Assembly: GCF_954871325.1 (NCBI RefSeq)
Contig: NC_088776.1
Coordinates: forward strand, 19,902,052-19,966,051
Direction: 5' to 3'
Source: Gordionus sp. m RMFG-2023
Taxonomy: Eukaryota > Nematomorpha > Gordioida > Chordodea > Parachordodidae
Length of the DNA stretch: 64,000 nt
Both the position numbers and the translations under genes were made by a program. How positions within the stretch are numbered: the stretch's first letter is position 1; each line of letters starts with the position of its first letter. A model generated the notes under the pieces. That model ran no database searches, was not told the DNA's origin, and saw only the letters and a list, made by a program, of their open reading frames with translations. Below are positions 1 to 12,234 of this stretch, in pieces.

Positions 1-1400
1 GGTTTCCATCATGTGTCTAAGAATTATGCCGTAAATATAAGACTATTCACAGTTTAGTAATTTTTTAAAATAAATTAAATTTTTATTAGTTTAAATAATG
101 TTATAAATACTAACTTGTTAAAGCGCAAAATATTTGAGGTATCCAGTTTAGTTAAGAATACCGAAAATAAAAGTGCATTCGAATTTTAGTCTTTTCTATT
201 TTTTAAATTTTTGGAATATACCAAGTATATAATTTATTTAATTATAAAATGCAAAATACCCCGGGTTCCATCATTACCCTATGAATAATTCTGAAAATAA
301 AAGTTCCTCATTTGTTATTTTTTTAAAAGAGTAAAATATTATATTTTTACGTAATATTATATATTCTAACTTATTTAATCGCATAGTGCAAAGAATTTGA
401 ATTTTCCATTATTTACTTAAGAATTATATCGAAAACAATGATATATATCATTGACCGAAAATAAAAGTCCATTCGCAGTTTAGCCTTTCCTATTTTTTAG
501 ATTTTCGCTATAAGTATTTATTTATTGTACGAATTTTGTAATACTAAATTATTTAATTTAAAAATACAAAAAATATCGGAGTTCCGTCATTACTTAATAA
601 ATTATTCCGAAAATAAAACTCCATTTTTAGTTGTCATTTTTTAAATAGTAAAATTTTATATTACTATATAATATTGAAGACACTAACTTATTTAATCATA
701 AAGAGGAAGAAATTTGATGTTTCCATCATTATTCTAAGAATTCTGCCGAAAATAAAAGTTCATTCAGTTTAGTCCTTTCTATTATTTAGATTTTTAGAAT
801 ATTAAAAATATTTTCTTTGTACTAATTTTGTAGATACTAACTTATTCAACTATAAAATAGGGCCCGGATTTTATTCGTTTAAATAAGTTAGTATCTACAA
901 AATTCATTCAAAAAACCAATACTTTTAATATTCCAAAAAAATCTAGAAAAGATTAAACTGAGAATGGGCTTTTATTTTCAGTATAATTCTTAAAGAAATG
1001 ATGGAAACCCCAAATTTTTTGCGCTATGATTTAATAAGTTAATATCTACAATAATTTTATAAAAGTAAAAAATGTAAATTTTTTTAAAATAATAGCTAAA
1101 CTGAGAATTTACTTTTATTCTAGGCATATTTCTCGAGTGAATTATGGAAACCTCAAATTTTTCTTGCTTTAAATTATGTAAAAAATTTTAAATTATAATA
1201 TTTAAATAATGATTAAACTGAGAATGAACTTTATTTTGGGAATAATTCTAAGTAAAAACTCCCGACTTGCATTTTATAATTAAATAAGTTATTATTTACA
1301 AAAAATAAATATTTTTAATATTCCAAAAATTAATAGAAGAAGCTAAAATAGAGAATAGACTTTATTTTTGGAATAATTCTTAGGACTCAACTTCAAAACT
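1..1400. repeat. Array of ~145-bp degenerate repeats, direct then inverted
   Basis: Related units of about 140-150 bp recur in the same orientation, recognisable by TTCCATCATTA-like motifs near 3, 264, 403, 569 and 719, each followed by 'AAGAATT.TGCCGAAAATAAAAGT' variants and 'GATACTAACTTATTTAA'. From about 870 the same unit appears on the opposite strand (GATGGAAACC near 1000, a similar motif near 1150). No coding frame is seen. The flip at about 860-880 looks like a head-to-head junction of two array pieces. The left edge is outside the window. Confidence 0.6.
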
Positions 1401-2150
1401 ATATTTGTCTATTAATTGAAGAAAAAATTTTTGATCCAGATTTATCAAAACTATATTTGTCTAATAATTGAAGAAAGAAATTTGCTCGTGTTTTCTCTTA
1501 AAATTTATGTTAGGAAGCGTCCGATCTTGTATCGCGCTACTTCCAAAAATTCACGGGCTGAATATTAAATCTATTTAGATATCATCTCCCAAATTAATAA
1601 AAAAAACAAATAATCAGATTAGCGTTAGCTAAAAAGCTGACATAAATTTTTACAATTATTAAATTATACCAAATATATTATTATTATCCAAAAGTTATAT
1701 TCACCAATCTGATATATATAAATGGCGGATAAATAATATTTATCTATATATTAAATCATGGAAATTTAAAAATATACAATTATAATTCTTTGAAATGGGA
1801 ATATCCCTCTTGCTTTATGATATTTTACTATTAATTCCATTTCTCATATTTTAATTATGTCATTATTATTAAAAATCGTATATGGTGATATCAGAATGAG
1901 TAATTAAGTCATGTATAATGTTTATTTTATATATTTTTTTATGTGAATTTTATCATTTTTTGGAATTGTACATACAATTAATTAATCATTATATACAATA
2001 TTTACAAGTTTGAAATTAAAATATATGGAGGAGACAAATTATACCAATATTATATTACATTTAATATCGCATCTAAACTACATTTATGCACAGCATGCAA
2101 ATATATCACAATTTATTATTTTTTCATTCTTCCTAGTCTGATAAAACTTG
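1401..2150. other. Intergenic AT-rich DNA and 3' flank of the Pabp2-like gene
   Basis: No gene or clear repeat is seen beyond AT-rich sequence. The part next to 2151 is the 3' untranslated region of the minus-strand gene. Confidence 0.4.
2112..2117 (-). promoter_or_regulatory. Candidate polyadenylation signal of the Pabp2-like gene
   Basis: AATAAA on the minus strand lies about 34 bases after the TAA stop at 2151-2153, a normal place for a poly(A) signal. In DNA this AT-rich the hexamer can also occur by chance. Confidence 0.45.
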
Positions 2151-2181
2151 TTAATAGCCCCAGTAAGGCGGTCTACGACCT
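2151..2181 (-). CDS. Pabp2: Pabp2-like gene, exon 7 (31-nt terminal coding exon)
   Basis: After the acceptor CTACAG the first base completes the split Arg codon from exon 6. The rest reads GRRPPYWGY and stop. This matches the short Arg/Tyr tail expected of PABPN1, so the call rests on splice phase plus the tail motif. Confidence 0.85.
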
Positions 2182-5100
2182 CTGTAGTATATTTAAAAAA
2201 TTAATAACATTATATAAACAAAAATGATCACTCTGATTTAAATTTAGTGAAAATAGTTGGATAAATTGAGACCTCTTAAAAAAACTAATATATACTCTAA
2301 CTTTTTATAAATTTTCAATGATTCTACTATCAATAATAATATTTGATTGAATAATTAAGATGTACCCTCATTAGGGTTGTCAAAATTTGTGATTTTTTTA
2401 AAAAAATCGCAATTTCAATCGTATACTAATATTTTAATCAGAGTAGTACTGATTTAGATTGAAAAATATCATACACCATAAAAAATTAATTTAGTATAAT
2501 AATACCTTGCAAGTAAAAAGTTAATGCTTCAGGAGACCCGGTCAGGAAAATGTCGAAAAAATATATATTGATAAGTCATAAGCTAATTTAATATTTATTT
2601 TGTCAAATAAAATGCCTGTAAATCAAAAATTGCAAGACCAGGCAATATCTGAAAAAAATTATTTGGGTCAGGATAGGCAAAAAAATTTTGAGATGAATTA
2701 TTGATGAATTCTGATATTTGATAGAAAAGATAATCTATAAAGCGTGGTGTTTTTAATTTAAACCCTCCCCCTCCCTTCCAAAAAAATTTTTTTAAATAAA
2801 TATTTGCTTATTTTGGTGTTCAACTAAATATATTTCAGGTTAAGTCTTGTATTTAAAAAACCGAACTGAGCCAGATACAAATTTAAAAAAATATAACTAG
2901 TCGATAACAGTCTGTCAAAAAGAAAATCATTCCATATTTTCTAAAACTATTATGAATGATCTCAAATAAAACTGTCAAACCAAATTTAAAACAATATTTT
3001 TTTGACTAATATAATAACGGTGGTTTTATTATTTTTAATTTAGCTACTGTTATTTCTAAATTGGGTGTCCTGATGCATTAGCCCAATTTAAAATGCTAAG
3101 GTAATATTCATTCATTCGTTAATACTCGTATATTTAAAATAATTTTGATTATTAATTTTGTGTCAATTATTTGGTATGCCCCAAAAACTCCTCCTTTTTT
3201 TATTAGACGTTAGTTTTTAAATTATATTAAGATAGTTTTAATTAATTAACATTAAATAAATCAATTGCTAATAACAAAATATTATATAAATTAAATAAGC
3301 AATCTAATCATTTTTAAAATGTTTAGTTATTTGACAAAATTTTTTATAATTATATCTAAATTAGTTAAATATTTAATTATTATATGGTTGTTATTGTGAC
3401 CCCCATCCAAATATGTTTCAAATTAACAAACAATGAGACCGAAGTGACAATGGATCGAGGCTAATATTATATCTTAACACTAATCTCATGCCTATCATGG
3501 GAAAATTCCAAGTTACATCTGATCTGTATAAAAATATTATATTTTTAGGGGAAATAATTAAGTTTAAAAAATTGACTGATGGTTAGCTGGGCCATAATTC
3601 AGGATAAAATCATAGTAAAGTAATCAACAGTAGTAGAGAGAGTATTTTCATCATTGAAGTGTATTCCAAGCACGTTTAGGAAAACTGTTTTCTTTTAAAC
3701 AATACCAATGTCGAGGACATGAATATTAATAGCGACATTTAATTTATTATTAAAATTTTTTAATTTAACAAGTGAATTATTTCTTTCATTATAAAGAAAA
3801 ACTGATAGCACTGGATTGACAAAATAAAAAAAATTTAAATTTTAAGTTTATTATTAGTTTAGGTTTTATATTTAGCATATTAAATATTTTCACCCTATTG
3901 AGATTAGTTATATAATTAAAAACTATTTTATATATTTTGTTAAAAATTGAAACAATGAAAAATCAAAATAAATCAAGTAATTTTTTTTTACTTAATAAGT
4001 AATGATTACTAGTGCAATTTAGTATTTTTTAAAAGTATAAAAATCGCAATATTTTTTTAAATAAATATCCAGCCATGCTAATTGTTGAAGAAATTATTAA
4101 AAAAATAGTAAACGAATAATATTTCTTAAAAAAAATTAAAAATCGGAGATCATATACATTTCGAAATATTAATTTCAAGTTTTCAACTGATCATAAGATG
4201 ACCCATATTTTATCAAAAATTAATTTTGATGTTTTCGCCATAATTATCAATTATTAACTTAGCTATTGATATTAGATTCAATATTTGATCATATTTAGTT
4301 TTAAATTTAAAACTAATTTTTTGACATCAGTAAAAAGCAAAAAAAGACGTTTTTTGGACCTTTAACCCCGATTATCTCCGCTAATATAGTTGCTAATGTG
4401 CTAAAATTTTGTTTATAATCTAATAGGAACATATATAACCACCCTACGATTTTTTATCGAAAGGGGTCGGCCGAAAAGTGATTGATTTGACATGGAATGA
4501 CCCAATTACCCTTAACCACGATAATTTTGTCAAAAATATATCCCTATATAGTATGACTAATTATTATTATTATAGTTATATGCGATTTTTGAACCAAAAT
4601 GCGTCAAACTTAAAATATGATAATAAAAAAATTGGCTAAAATTAAAACTAAAATAGTAAATAAATTGGTGGGAGACCGAATATATTTTTTCAGGGTTTAA
4701 CACTTAGTATAAGGTACTAAAACATTTATCTACAAAATAAATTTGTTGAAATTTAGAGATTTGAGGGTTAATAATATCATTTTTTGGCAAAAAGGCTATA
4801 TTTTATAAAAAATTCTAAAAAATAGATTTGACATAGTTTAATATATGTTAAATTTAATTTTTTTTGTCTTAATATTAGTTAATGCGCATTGTATTTTTTT
4901 AAATCACACTGGAGAAAAATAGATCTGAGTAGACAAAGAACCCCATAATTATCAGGTAGTAATTAAGTGTTTAAATATAGAATATTAATTAATACTAAAT
5001 AAATGTAATCCTATCTAGGCTGACTCAAAAATATATTTTTATAAATATCTTAAGCTAGAGCTAAGTTTTGACAAAATTTTAGATAATCATAAATTTACTG

Positions 5101-8100
5101 TCATTTGATTGTTTAAATAATGTAAAAAAAATAAAATTACTCGAGCATTTAATTAATTGCATAATACTATAAATGCCAAACATACCTGAAACGTGTTGCT
5201 CTCCTAGGGGCGTATGGTGCATAAGGACTGGCTCCAAAGTGAGAATAAGAAGGCCTTCTCATTACCCTACCTCCAAATCCTCTGGGTCGCCGATTCGTTG
5301 TGCTTATACCAGGTTGATTTGTTCTTTTGGCATTTACCTGAGATCATACAAAGGTAAAATAATAATTTGAGCAATATGAATCAAATTAATACATAATAAT
5401 TTGATGAATTTTTTTGTATGAAGAAATATGAATAATATCTTAGTATGATTTTCCTTTTCTTAAATTATCTTTATTAAAATTCACTTCATGTAAAGGTTAT
5501 TTTGTTTTATCTCAATTAAAAGTCTTATTAGGTGGGAAGATAGGATTGGGTTATATTTACTAATAATAAGTTCAATATTTTAATTTCTAAGTTTAAGTAT
5601 AAATATATTATATTAAATTAACCAAATAAATAAAGATTAAACCATCCAAAATAATTTTTAAACAAATGTAGTTATTATTTTTCGAGGCTTGTGGTAAGCC
5701 GCCTCTAGCCTTAACTGTTGGCATCATGTTCTGAAGGGTCAAATTTAAAATAATGTCAGCAATTTGTATTAATCAATAAGGTATTGTTATTTAAAAATAA
5801 ATCACAAATTTCAAAAAATCGATTTTGGTAGGAAATACGAAGGAAAAAGGGTAGGCATATTTGATATATATTCTAGAAAAAAATACAATGTATTCAATGT
5901 ATCGTATATTCGGATAATAAAGTAAAGACAATCGTAACATCACATTTGGCAACCACAAATAAACATATTCAAATAGAAACATTCATAATAAATAAGCAGT
6001 AAACAATTACCATCATTTCTTTGGATGTATGAATCCCCCAATCTATGGTAAGTAATTTAATACAGTGGATTTTTTTTTAGTTATTTTGAATAAACATTCT
6101 CAGAAAATTTAGTAATATTTATGATATCTCCTCCATATTTAGAATATTTTTAAAAACTTAAATGAAATGTAAGTATTGATAACTGAAAGGACTAAGTTTT
6201 CTGGTAAAATATTCAAAAACTTTTAGCAAAGACAATTTATAATTCATTAGAACAGTTTTTAGCCTGATTCCATGAAGAAAAATTATATGAATTAAATTTA
6301 TTGAAGTGCATATGTTACATTTTGATCTTATTTAATAATATTTTTCCGTTATTCTTTTTTAACATCACAATGCTAAATAAATAGTTCTTGACAAAGATAA
6401 TATATAACTCATCGATCAGTTATTATGTGAATTATATTTTTTGAAGCTTATATTTTTTAGTTTAGTACTATTGCTTAATTAATCATTATTTTTTTGCAGG
6501 TATTCTTTTGTGCGTCATAATTCTAAATAAACTTAAATTAACCTAGCCAAAATCCTTTAGCCAGCTCAAAGTTGGTGGATAATTCTTCTCATTTAAATTT
6601 AACCCTCAAAAATTTCCATAATTTGATGGGCATGAGAAAAATCAAGAATTGTTGTTTTTTTACAACATAAAAGAGCAATGGGTCATTCATTCCATGTCAA
6701 AATCGATCAAAAAAAACATGATTCTCGGCCGACCCTTTATAATTTTGTTAAAAATCCATTTATAAACTAAGATTCTTGTAATCTATATTTGAGAAAAATT
6801 TTAGCTATCTAGCTTTTATACTTTTGAAGATATTTACGGTTAAAGCATAAAACATGAAAAATTGTCTTACAGGCTAGTTCCTATATTTAATGGTTGCTTA
6901 AAAATTATGAAAAATATATGAAATAAATCTAGTATTAAAATAATTGCTATTATCATTCTATATGAGTAAAAAAAATAGGGTGGAACTTATACTACTTCAT
7001 AGACAAAATCAATAAAACAGTAAAAAATATATTATAAAACTAGAGATGGGGCTAAATGGTCAGGCTTACATTCTTAATGTATTTTTACAATTTTCTAATA
7101 AATTTCTCAATGACATTCCTTTTAAACATGAGAACTATTTTATACTTAGGGCTGTGTCGATATTAAATATCGCATCGGATCGGCACCGATATCTCGAGTT
7201 TTCCAAAAATATCGAATCGGGCCGATACATATAAAAAACCCGATCCGATCTTTTTATTTTTCTTTTTTTGTTATTTTATGTATATTTATTTTACATTAAT
7301 AATATTTCCTAAATATTTTTTTATAAACAATGCAAATGCATAACACCAAATTTTATTTATTTTTTAAAATAGATTTATAGTATTTTAAAAGTTTTTTTAT
7401 AAAAATAGAAAGGAACACCCAATTATTTATTTTAAATCTTTTTAAATAATGCAAATTTTATTATTTATTTAAATAAAAGAATTTTTTTAAATATGTTATC
7501 TGAATTACGGAAATATTTTACAAAAGACAAAGATAATTTTGCAAAATGCGTTATCTGCGGAATTCTAATTTCACGGGGAGGAATAATGAAAAATTCATTT
7601 AATACTACCAATATCCTCTTTTTAAAATTATTTTAGAAATAAAAAAATTAAATTAATTGAATAATTCGATTTTTTGCATAAAAAATATTGATTTCTTAAT
7701 TACATTTGGTTCGAAAGGGGGGGGGGTGAAAAATCAATAAAAATATCGGATCTGTATCGGTATCTGATTTTAACCAATATCGGAAAATATCGGATCGGAT
7801 AGGTGAAAAATATGTGGATCGGCATAGCCCTAATGTATACTATATTTTATTATGAATTTATTTTAAAATATATTATCATATTTTTATATAATATAACATT
7901 TATGTTTATATTAATATAAATGATATGGGTGTTAATATTTAATGATTCATAATATAACACTTGTTACATTGGCATACGTCTTCCTAAAAAATTGAATATG
8001 GCTAGAATACAGCTGTGGTTTGCGACTTAATTAGGTAGAGCGTCATCTATTCCTGGAAATGTAAAAGATTTCGACAGCCTGCAAGGGGGTGTAAAAATTT

Positions 8101-11100
8101 CAAAAAACACTTCCTCCGTTTTTTCATTCTTTTCCATGACCAAAGCCAACCACCAATTTAAAACATATATGCATGTCACAAAGCATGATATATTCTCAAA
8201 TGTAATCCATTCGACTCAGTACACCAAGTTTCTGTCGAACTCGAATACATTTTTGAAATAAAAAGTTCAAATCCCATTCCATGTGCAGTAGCTGAAAAGT
8301 TTTATTCTGCTGGAATACCAAATCTGTGTTGAAATATATTTGAATTTTCGATTTTTGTATTGAGCCATGACCAGTCAGAAAAATAAAAAAATTGAAGGTA
8401 TCGCGTCGAATTTATTTTTAATGAAATTTACAAGGCGAGTTTGAAAAAAGTGCAATGCGACTGTATCATGCTGTAAGCAATCGATATCATAACAAATGAT
8501 AGTATGATATTTTTATTGTATACAATAAACGGGAGAATTGTTGTGTGTGCATTTGTCATAAATGGTATTTTTCGAAAAAAGATCATTTGGCACTTTTGAC
8601 CATTGCTATTCAGAAACTATTAGTATTTGGAGGTTAAAATTTTGGATTCAATGCTCTCTAATGATGTTCTCTCATAAGATTTTATCAAAATCAAAAAGGT
8701 CGGGCCAAAAAGTTATCGATATGGTATGGAATTACTCTCATGATCTTTTGTTGAAAATAGAAAATTTGAACGAATTACAATATAAAATTTTGGTGGCAAG
8801 TACATACACATACATTATGTGTATCACAATCTCCCAATAATATACAATTTTTCGGCCTTAAACAGTCAAATTTAGAAAATCTTACTGAAATATTAATTTG
8901 TTTCTTTGAACAGAATAAATATTTCTTTTAGATTACCAAGAATTAACCTTTTCCGTATTTTTGTTTTTTCTAAATAATAATGTCGTGCCAGGTATTCCTC
9001 TGATGGTATATTCGCTGTTATAGAATCACAGCATTCACTATACTTTCATCAACACTTCTCCCATGTTTAGGATAAAGGGTTCATACAATATCCTTTCCCA
9101 TATAAGTATTTTTGCTGTTATTACCATATATGATACTTAAAATTCCTTTTAAATCTTTAAATAGACCAGCTATCTAACATCGAGGTTACAATTTTCCATT
9201 TATTAAAATATGATAATTGTTTGATTTTATCTTTAGGGTACTGATATATTATCTATATTTTCTTTTGAATTCCATACTGTCTCCTCAATAATTAAGCTAG
9301 TTGCAATGGCTTTGGCTATTTTATCAAATTTTCTGATAGTTTTTCAGTCTATTTTTATGGGAGATTCTTCAGTGTATTAATTGTTGTGTTGATTGATTCA
9401 ATAATATAGGCATTTATGCCAAAAGTTTTAGTTTTTTTCGAACTTCAATTGACAGTTATTGCAAATCTTTTCATTGATGGTTAGAAATATTGAGCAGATT
9501 ACAGCATCTAGTTTGTTTATTAAGAATACACATAATATTTTGTTTTATTTGGGGAAACAGAAAATTAAAAAGTTAAAAATTTAATCGATCATTGCATATA
9601 TTATAATTCATTTTATAAAAAAATATATCGTGATAAATATAGAAACATAAATGTTAATGATATTATAAAATATAATTAATAATAAAATATAGGATACATA
9701 GTATAAAAGCAGTTCTTTTAATAAAAACTTGGTAGAGAAGTTATGATCGTAAAAATACAATATTTATAATATTAGGCTTATATAATTAAACGCCATCTAT
9801 ATTGTAAAAATATATTTATCATATTTTTTTACTGGTTTTTATTAATTTTGCTTATGAAGTTGAATATGCTATGCTCCAATCTAATATGCAAAAAATTATA
9901 ATGGTTACGTTTTGGTTACGGTTCTTAAGAAGAAATTTATAGGTTCGTTTTAGCTAATAAAGGTTTATGATTCATTATAGTTAGAAATTTCTTTTTTATT
10001 GAAGCAACACTATCTTCTAATTTATTTTTATATAGGAATCTATGACTTGTATATAAAAAATTTTTATAAGATTCAAAATAACTCTTTTTAAATATATTAT
10101 TTGAACGTATAGTATAGGTAATATTTTTCTAATATAAAGGGTTCCCTTTATTTTGTTGTAACGATAACACAAATTTTAGCCCCGAAAAAGCCCTTTCCAC
10201 AGAAACTTGTGTTGCAGGAACTGCCAGTACTATAAGAGCAAGTTTATATAATTCTGGATATTCAAATTATTTCCATTTCTAAAATATAAAAACTGAACTG
10301 GAACCAGTTTTTATACTCCTTCAAAAAATAATTATATTGGTTCAGTTACAGTTATGGTTCATATATTTATAATGGTTTAACGGTTCATTACAGTTTATTC
10401 CAGATCCCTGTTCATATAGAATGGTAATAGTAATGTTTATCTACTATTTCATAAAAATCGATTTTACCCAATTTTTGTCATCAGGATTTTAATTTATTCT
10501 GGGTATAAGAGGTATAAAAATTTTAGAAAATAATTTTTTACTTATATTTTCTGAAGATAAAGAGTATATTCATTATTTTAATAGTAGATTCATTACATAA
10601 ATTTCATATACCAAAAATTAATCTTAATGAATAAAGTATTATTATTGGCATAGTTTATTTATCCATAATAATTCTCTCAATTAAAATAAAATTAATAATA
10701 AGTGCTATTTTTAAATAATAAATTAACATTTCAAATATCTGATTTTAGGGACTTCATTAGTCCCTCTTTCTATAAGTTTGACTCATTTTTATAATTTCTA
10801 TTAAAGTTTTTTTTATTCTATGTGGGGAATTCTAACAAGCAAAATTCATTATGGCATAAAAATTTGAATTATCATAGGCATAAGATTTTTTTGTATCAAT
10901 AAGATTTGCTAAATAAAAAATTTAATGATTTTTATTGAATTTATATCTAAAGATTGTAAATATTTTCCAAAATCAGCATTTGTAAATTAGAATACAATTT
11001 AATAAATAAGGCTTATGTTAAAATTAGATTTGTTTAAATATATTTATAATCAAAAAGTTTGCAAAAAAATTGATGAGTAGCGAAAAATTTGATGAATGTA

Positions 11101-12234
11101 TCTTTTTCTAGTAAGCTTTAGTTTACCTTAAAATTTCCCCTACAGAAATTGTCATTAATATCTATAGATAGCAATGTTAAACAGCTTGATTTTTTAAAAT
11201 AGTAACCCCAATATTTCAATTAACAATTATCACATCCTAGAGATTTTGCTCATAGAATGGCAGAAAGATTTGAACACCTATTAATAAAATCTCAAGGCGC
11301 ATATTATTTTGGCAAAAATGCTAAATCAAACCATTTAACATTAGCTATGAGAGAATATTTTTTAGGAGGGGTCTAAACATATTTATTAGAGTATAGTTGG
11401 CAAGGTTACTTCTTAATTTTAAATATATACTTTGATTTGCCTGCCACGAAATAAGGATTCATCTAAAGCAATAGCAGGATTCATTGATTCTTTGTCAGCA
11501 AACTCAATATATGCAAACCTATTTATAATATTGTCAATTATATAATATTTCAATTAAATATATTTTTCTCATTTAATTAAATTTAAAAACTTATGTAAAA
11601 ACATATATTGAGTATTAGCACAATATAATAAAATATTGTTTATATCTTAAATATAAAAAGTACCCTTTTGGTTTTCCAGTAAATTTATCAACTAAAATAG
11701 TAACTCTATTAACTGGACCACAGCCATGAAAATGATACTCTAATTCTTCAGCAGTCGCTCCATAATCAACCTTTTCATATTAATTAAATATTGAATAAAA
11801 TTTAAACTGACATTTCCAACATATATAGATCTGGCATCAGCTTCAATTTTCTCTTCAACTGATGGAAAATTTAAAGAGGGGCTTGCTGTTTAACAGGATA
11901 TATTTACAATAAAATCATTGTAATATTTATAATAACCTAAATTCATTTGTTTTTCAACTTCATTTTGCATTTGTTTTAATTTTGCAGCTTCTTCTTCCAT
12001 TTCTCTAACTCTAGCCTTGATATCCTCTAATTCCTTATGATATATTTACATATTTTTATATAGGTATTATATATTTATTACTGGGTCTTCTATTTGCAAA
12101 TCAAGATTTGAATCCCCCGTGCCATCTAAATTTGGATCTTCTAAAACGTCTAATGTATCATTTTCATCTTGTTCATCAGGCATGGTCAATAATCGGCTAT
12201 CTCCATTCATTTCATTTTCATTGAAGCCACTCAT
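2151..12234 (-). CDS. Pabp2: Nuclear poly(A)-binding protein 2 (PABPN1/Pabp2), seven exons
   Basis: Nuclear poly(A)-binding protein: it binds the growing tail, stimulates poly(A) polymerase and sets tail length. Coding exons on the minus strand are 12234-12082, 12033-11937, 11885-11812, 11770-11664, 11518-11431, 5337-5186 and 2181-2151. Phases agree at every GT-AG junction and total 702 nt (233 aa plus stop), close to the fly protein. Visible parts: an acidic N-terminus (1-51); a predicted coiled coil 52-83 ('[15 protein letters not shown]'); one RRM about 103-180 with RNP2 IYVGNV (104-109) and RNP1 KGFAYIEF (143-150); '[13 protein letters not shown]'; and an Arg/Tyr-rich tail ending [10 protein letters not shown]. 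The first ATG fits the acidic start. Introns 1-4 are 42-145 bp. Introns 5 (6.1 kb) and 6 (3.0 kb) are transposon-swollen or AT-rich, and the last exon codes for only nine whole residues plus one shared codon. It looks intact. Confidence 0.95.
2182..5185 (-). other. Intron 6 of the Pabp2-like gene
   Basis: A 3.0-kb AT-rich intron. It holds one copy of a dispersed module near 4440-4510 (the 'GGTCGGCCGAAAAG...' module, also near 6675, 8690 and 30640) and no coding sequence that I recognise. Confidence 0.7.
4320..4560 (-). repeat. Dispersed module with GGGTCATTCCATG and CGGCCGACCCCTTT
   Basis: Read on the minus strand this contains GGGTCATTCCATGTC followed within 40 bases by CGGCCGACCCCTTTCG. 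The same pair, in the same order, is found at 6675-6745 and 30640-30690 on the plus strand, and a weaker copy lies near 8690-8745. It belongs to the outer parts of the long-inverted-repeat element family described below. Confidence 0.55.
5186..5337 (-). CDS. Pabp2: Pabp2-like gene, exon 6 (isolated)
   Basis: This exon encodes residues 174-223: '[16 protein letters not shown]', then an RG- and Y-rich stretch ([24 protein letters not shown]). The acceptor is CTCAG at 5342-5338 and the donor GTATGT begins at 5185. It is separated by 6.1 kb from exon 5 and by 3.0 kb from exon 7. Confidence 0.93.
7147..7832 (+). mobile_element. Short hAT-type element with BED-finger remnant
   Basis: The ends are inverted copies: TAGGGCTGTGTCGATATTAA at the left and a right end reading TAGGGCTATGCCGATCCAC on the minus strand. 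Inside, TATCGGATCGG-like motifs are frequent near both ends. The flanks TTTTATAC and ATGTATAC could be a decayed 8-bp duplication. The 686-bp element carries a BED zinc-finger fragment and lies inside the left arm of the long-inverted-repeat element. A hAT assignment is inferred from the finger and the TAGGG end. Confidence 0.65.
7493..7636 (+). pseudogene. BED zinc-finger fragment of a hAT transposase
   Basis: A 47-residue open frame reads [16 protein letters not shown], then AKCVICG (the Cys pair of a BED finger), ISRGG and NSFNTTNI. These match the start of hAT transposases, where a '..KYFTK....KAKC..CGK..SRGG...SFNTTNLxxHL' block is usual. The His ligands that should follow are missing, because the frame stops soon after TTNI. 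It is a fragment, not a working gene. Confidence 0.6.
8000..8170 (-). pseudogene. Coding remnant of the long-inverted-repeat element (YxxNWW motif)
   Basis: On the minus strand an open stretch reads [20 protein letters not shown], then [20 protein letters not shown] and PGIDDALPN before a stop. Copy B near 35440-35530 (plus strand) has a matching NWWLTLIMEKNERVF. The pattern (Val..Tyr, Trp-Trp, acidic stretch, then SKSFTFP.IDD) resembles the C-terminal module 'VA.VYD..WW.G.V...' of several animal transposon proteins. I cannot name the family. Confidence 0.4.
9885..10409 (-). mobile_element. Non-autonomous hAT-like element rich in GGTTCA/GGTTACGG motifs
   Basis: Inserted in the right arm of the long-inverted-repeat element. 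Both ends carry short GGTTACGGTTC / GGTTCAGTTACAG-type motifs in inverted arrangement, and the right end is GATCCCTG. A relative with the same subterminal motifs lies at 61250-61745. The interior holds a hAT dimerisation fragment on the minus strand. Confidence 0.5.
10135..10265 (-). pseudogene. hAT transposase C-terminal (dimerisation) fragment
   Basis: Minus-strand reading gives [20 protein letters not shown] followed by [13 protein letters not shown]. This is the conserved hAT C-terminal block ('YP.L..LA..VLA.PATS..VERAFS'). Only this piece remains, inside a 0.5-kb element, so it is a relic. Confidence 0.75.
11172..11348. mobile_element. Degenerate copy of the TAGTGTTGTTAAACGGCTCG MITE family
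   Basis: The interior 'CTAGAGATTTTGCTCATAGA' and 'AACACCTATTAATAAAATCT' plus the end AAACCATTTAACATTAGCTA match the family seen intact at 40766, 51844 and 53332. The ends are worn and no duplication can be read. It lies in intron 5 of the Pabp2-like gene, about 80 bp from exon 5. Confidence 0.55.

Larger units (their letters stand above)
6670..10640 (-). mobile_element. Long-inverted-repeat DNA element, copy A
   Basis: The DNA at 6680-7145 plus 7833-7960 matches, in inverted orientation, the DNA at 9600-9890 plus 10410-10640. Shared landmarks are AAATAAATCTAGTATTAAAA, 'ATCATTCTATATGAG' and 'AAAATCAATAAAA.CAGTAAAAA', so the element is bounded by arms of several hundred bp. Between them lies a minus-strand coding remnant (about 8000-8170). 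Two other transposons sit in the arms. Copy B at about 30.6-36.25 kb has the same order on the opposite strand. I do not recognise the family. It sits in intron 5 of the Pabp2-like gene. Confidence 0.6.

Noticed and set aside
7720-7730. G-runs and C-runs (also near 19945, 25710, 43792, 50795, 51340) as regulatory G-quadruplexes
   Set aside because: They are uninterrupted homopolymers at or near hAT ends, or possible sequencing slippage. Separate G-tracts with loops are not present.
8562-8840. A 92-residue plus-strand frame in copy A of the long-inverted-repeat element
   Set aside because: It overlaps the dispersed GGTCGGGCC module and its peptide shows no similarity to a domain I know. The credible coding remnant is on the other strand.
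6670-10640. Polinton/Maverick-like element, because of the long inverted arms
   Set aside because: No polymerase, integrase, capsid or ATPase sequence is seen and the element is only about 3 kb without its insertions.
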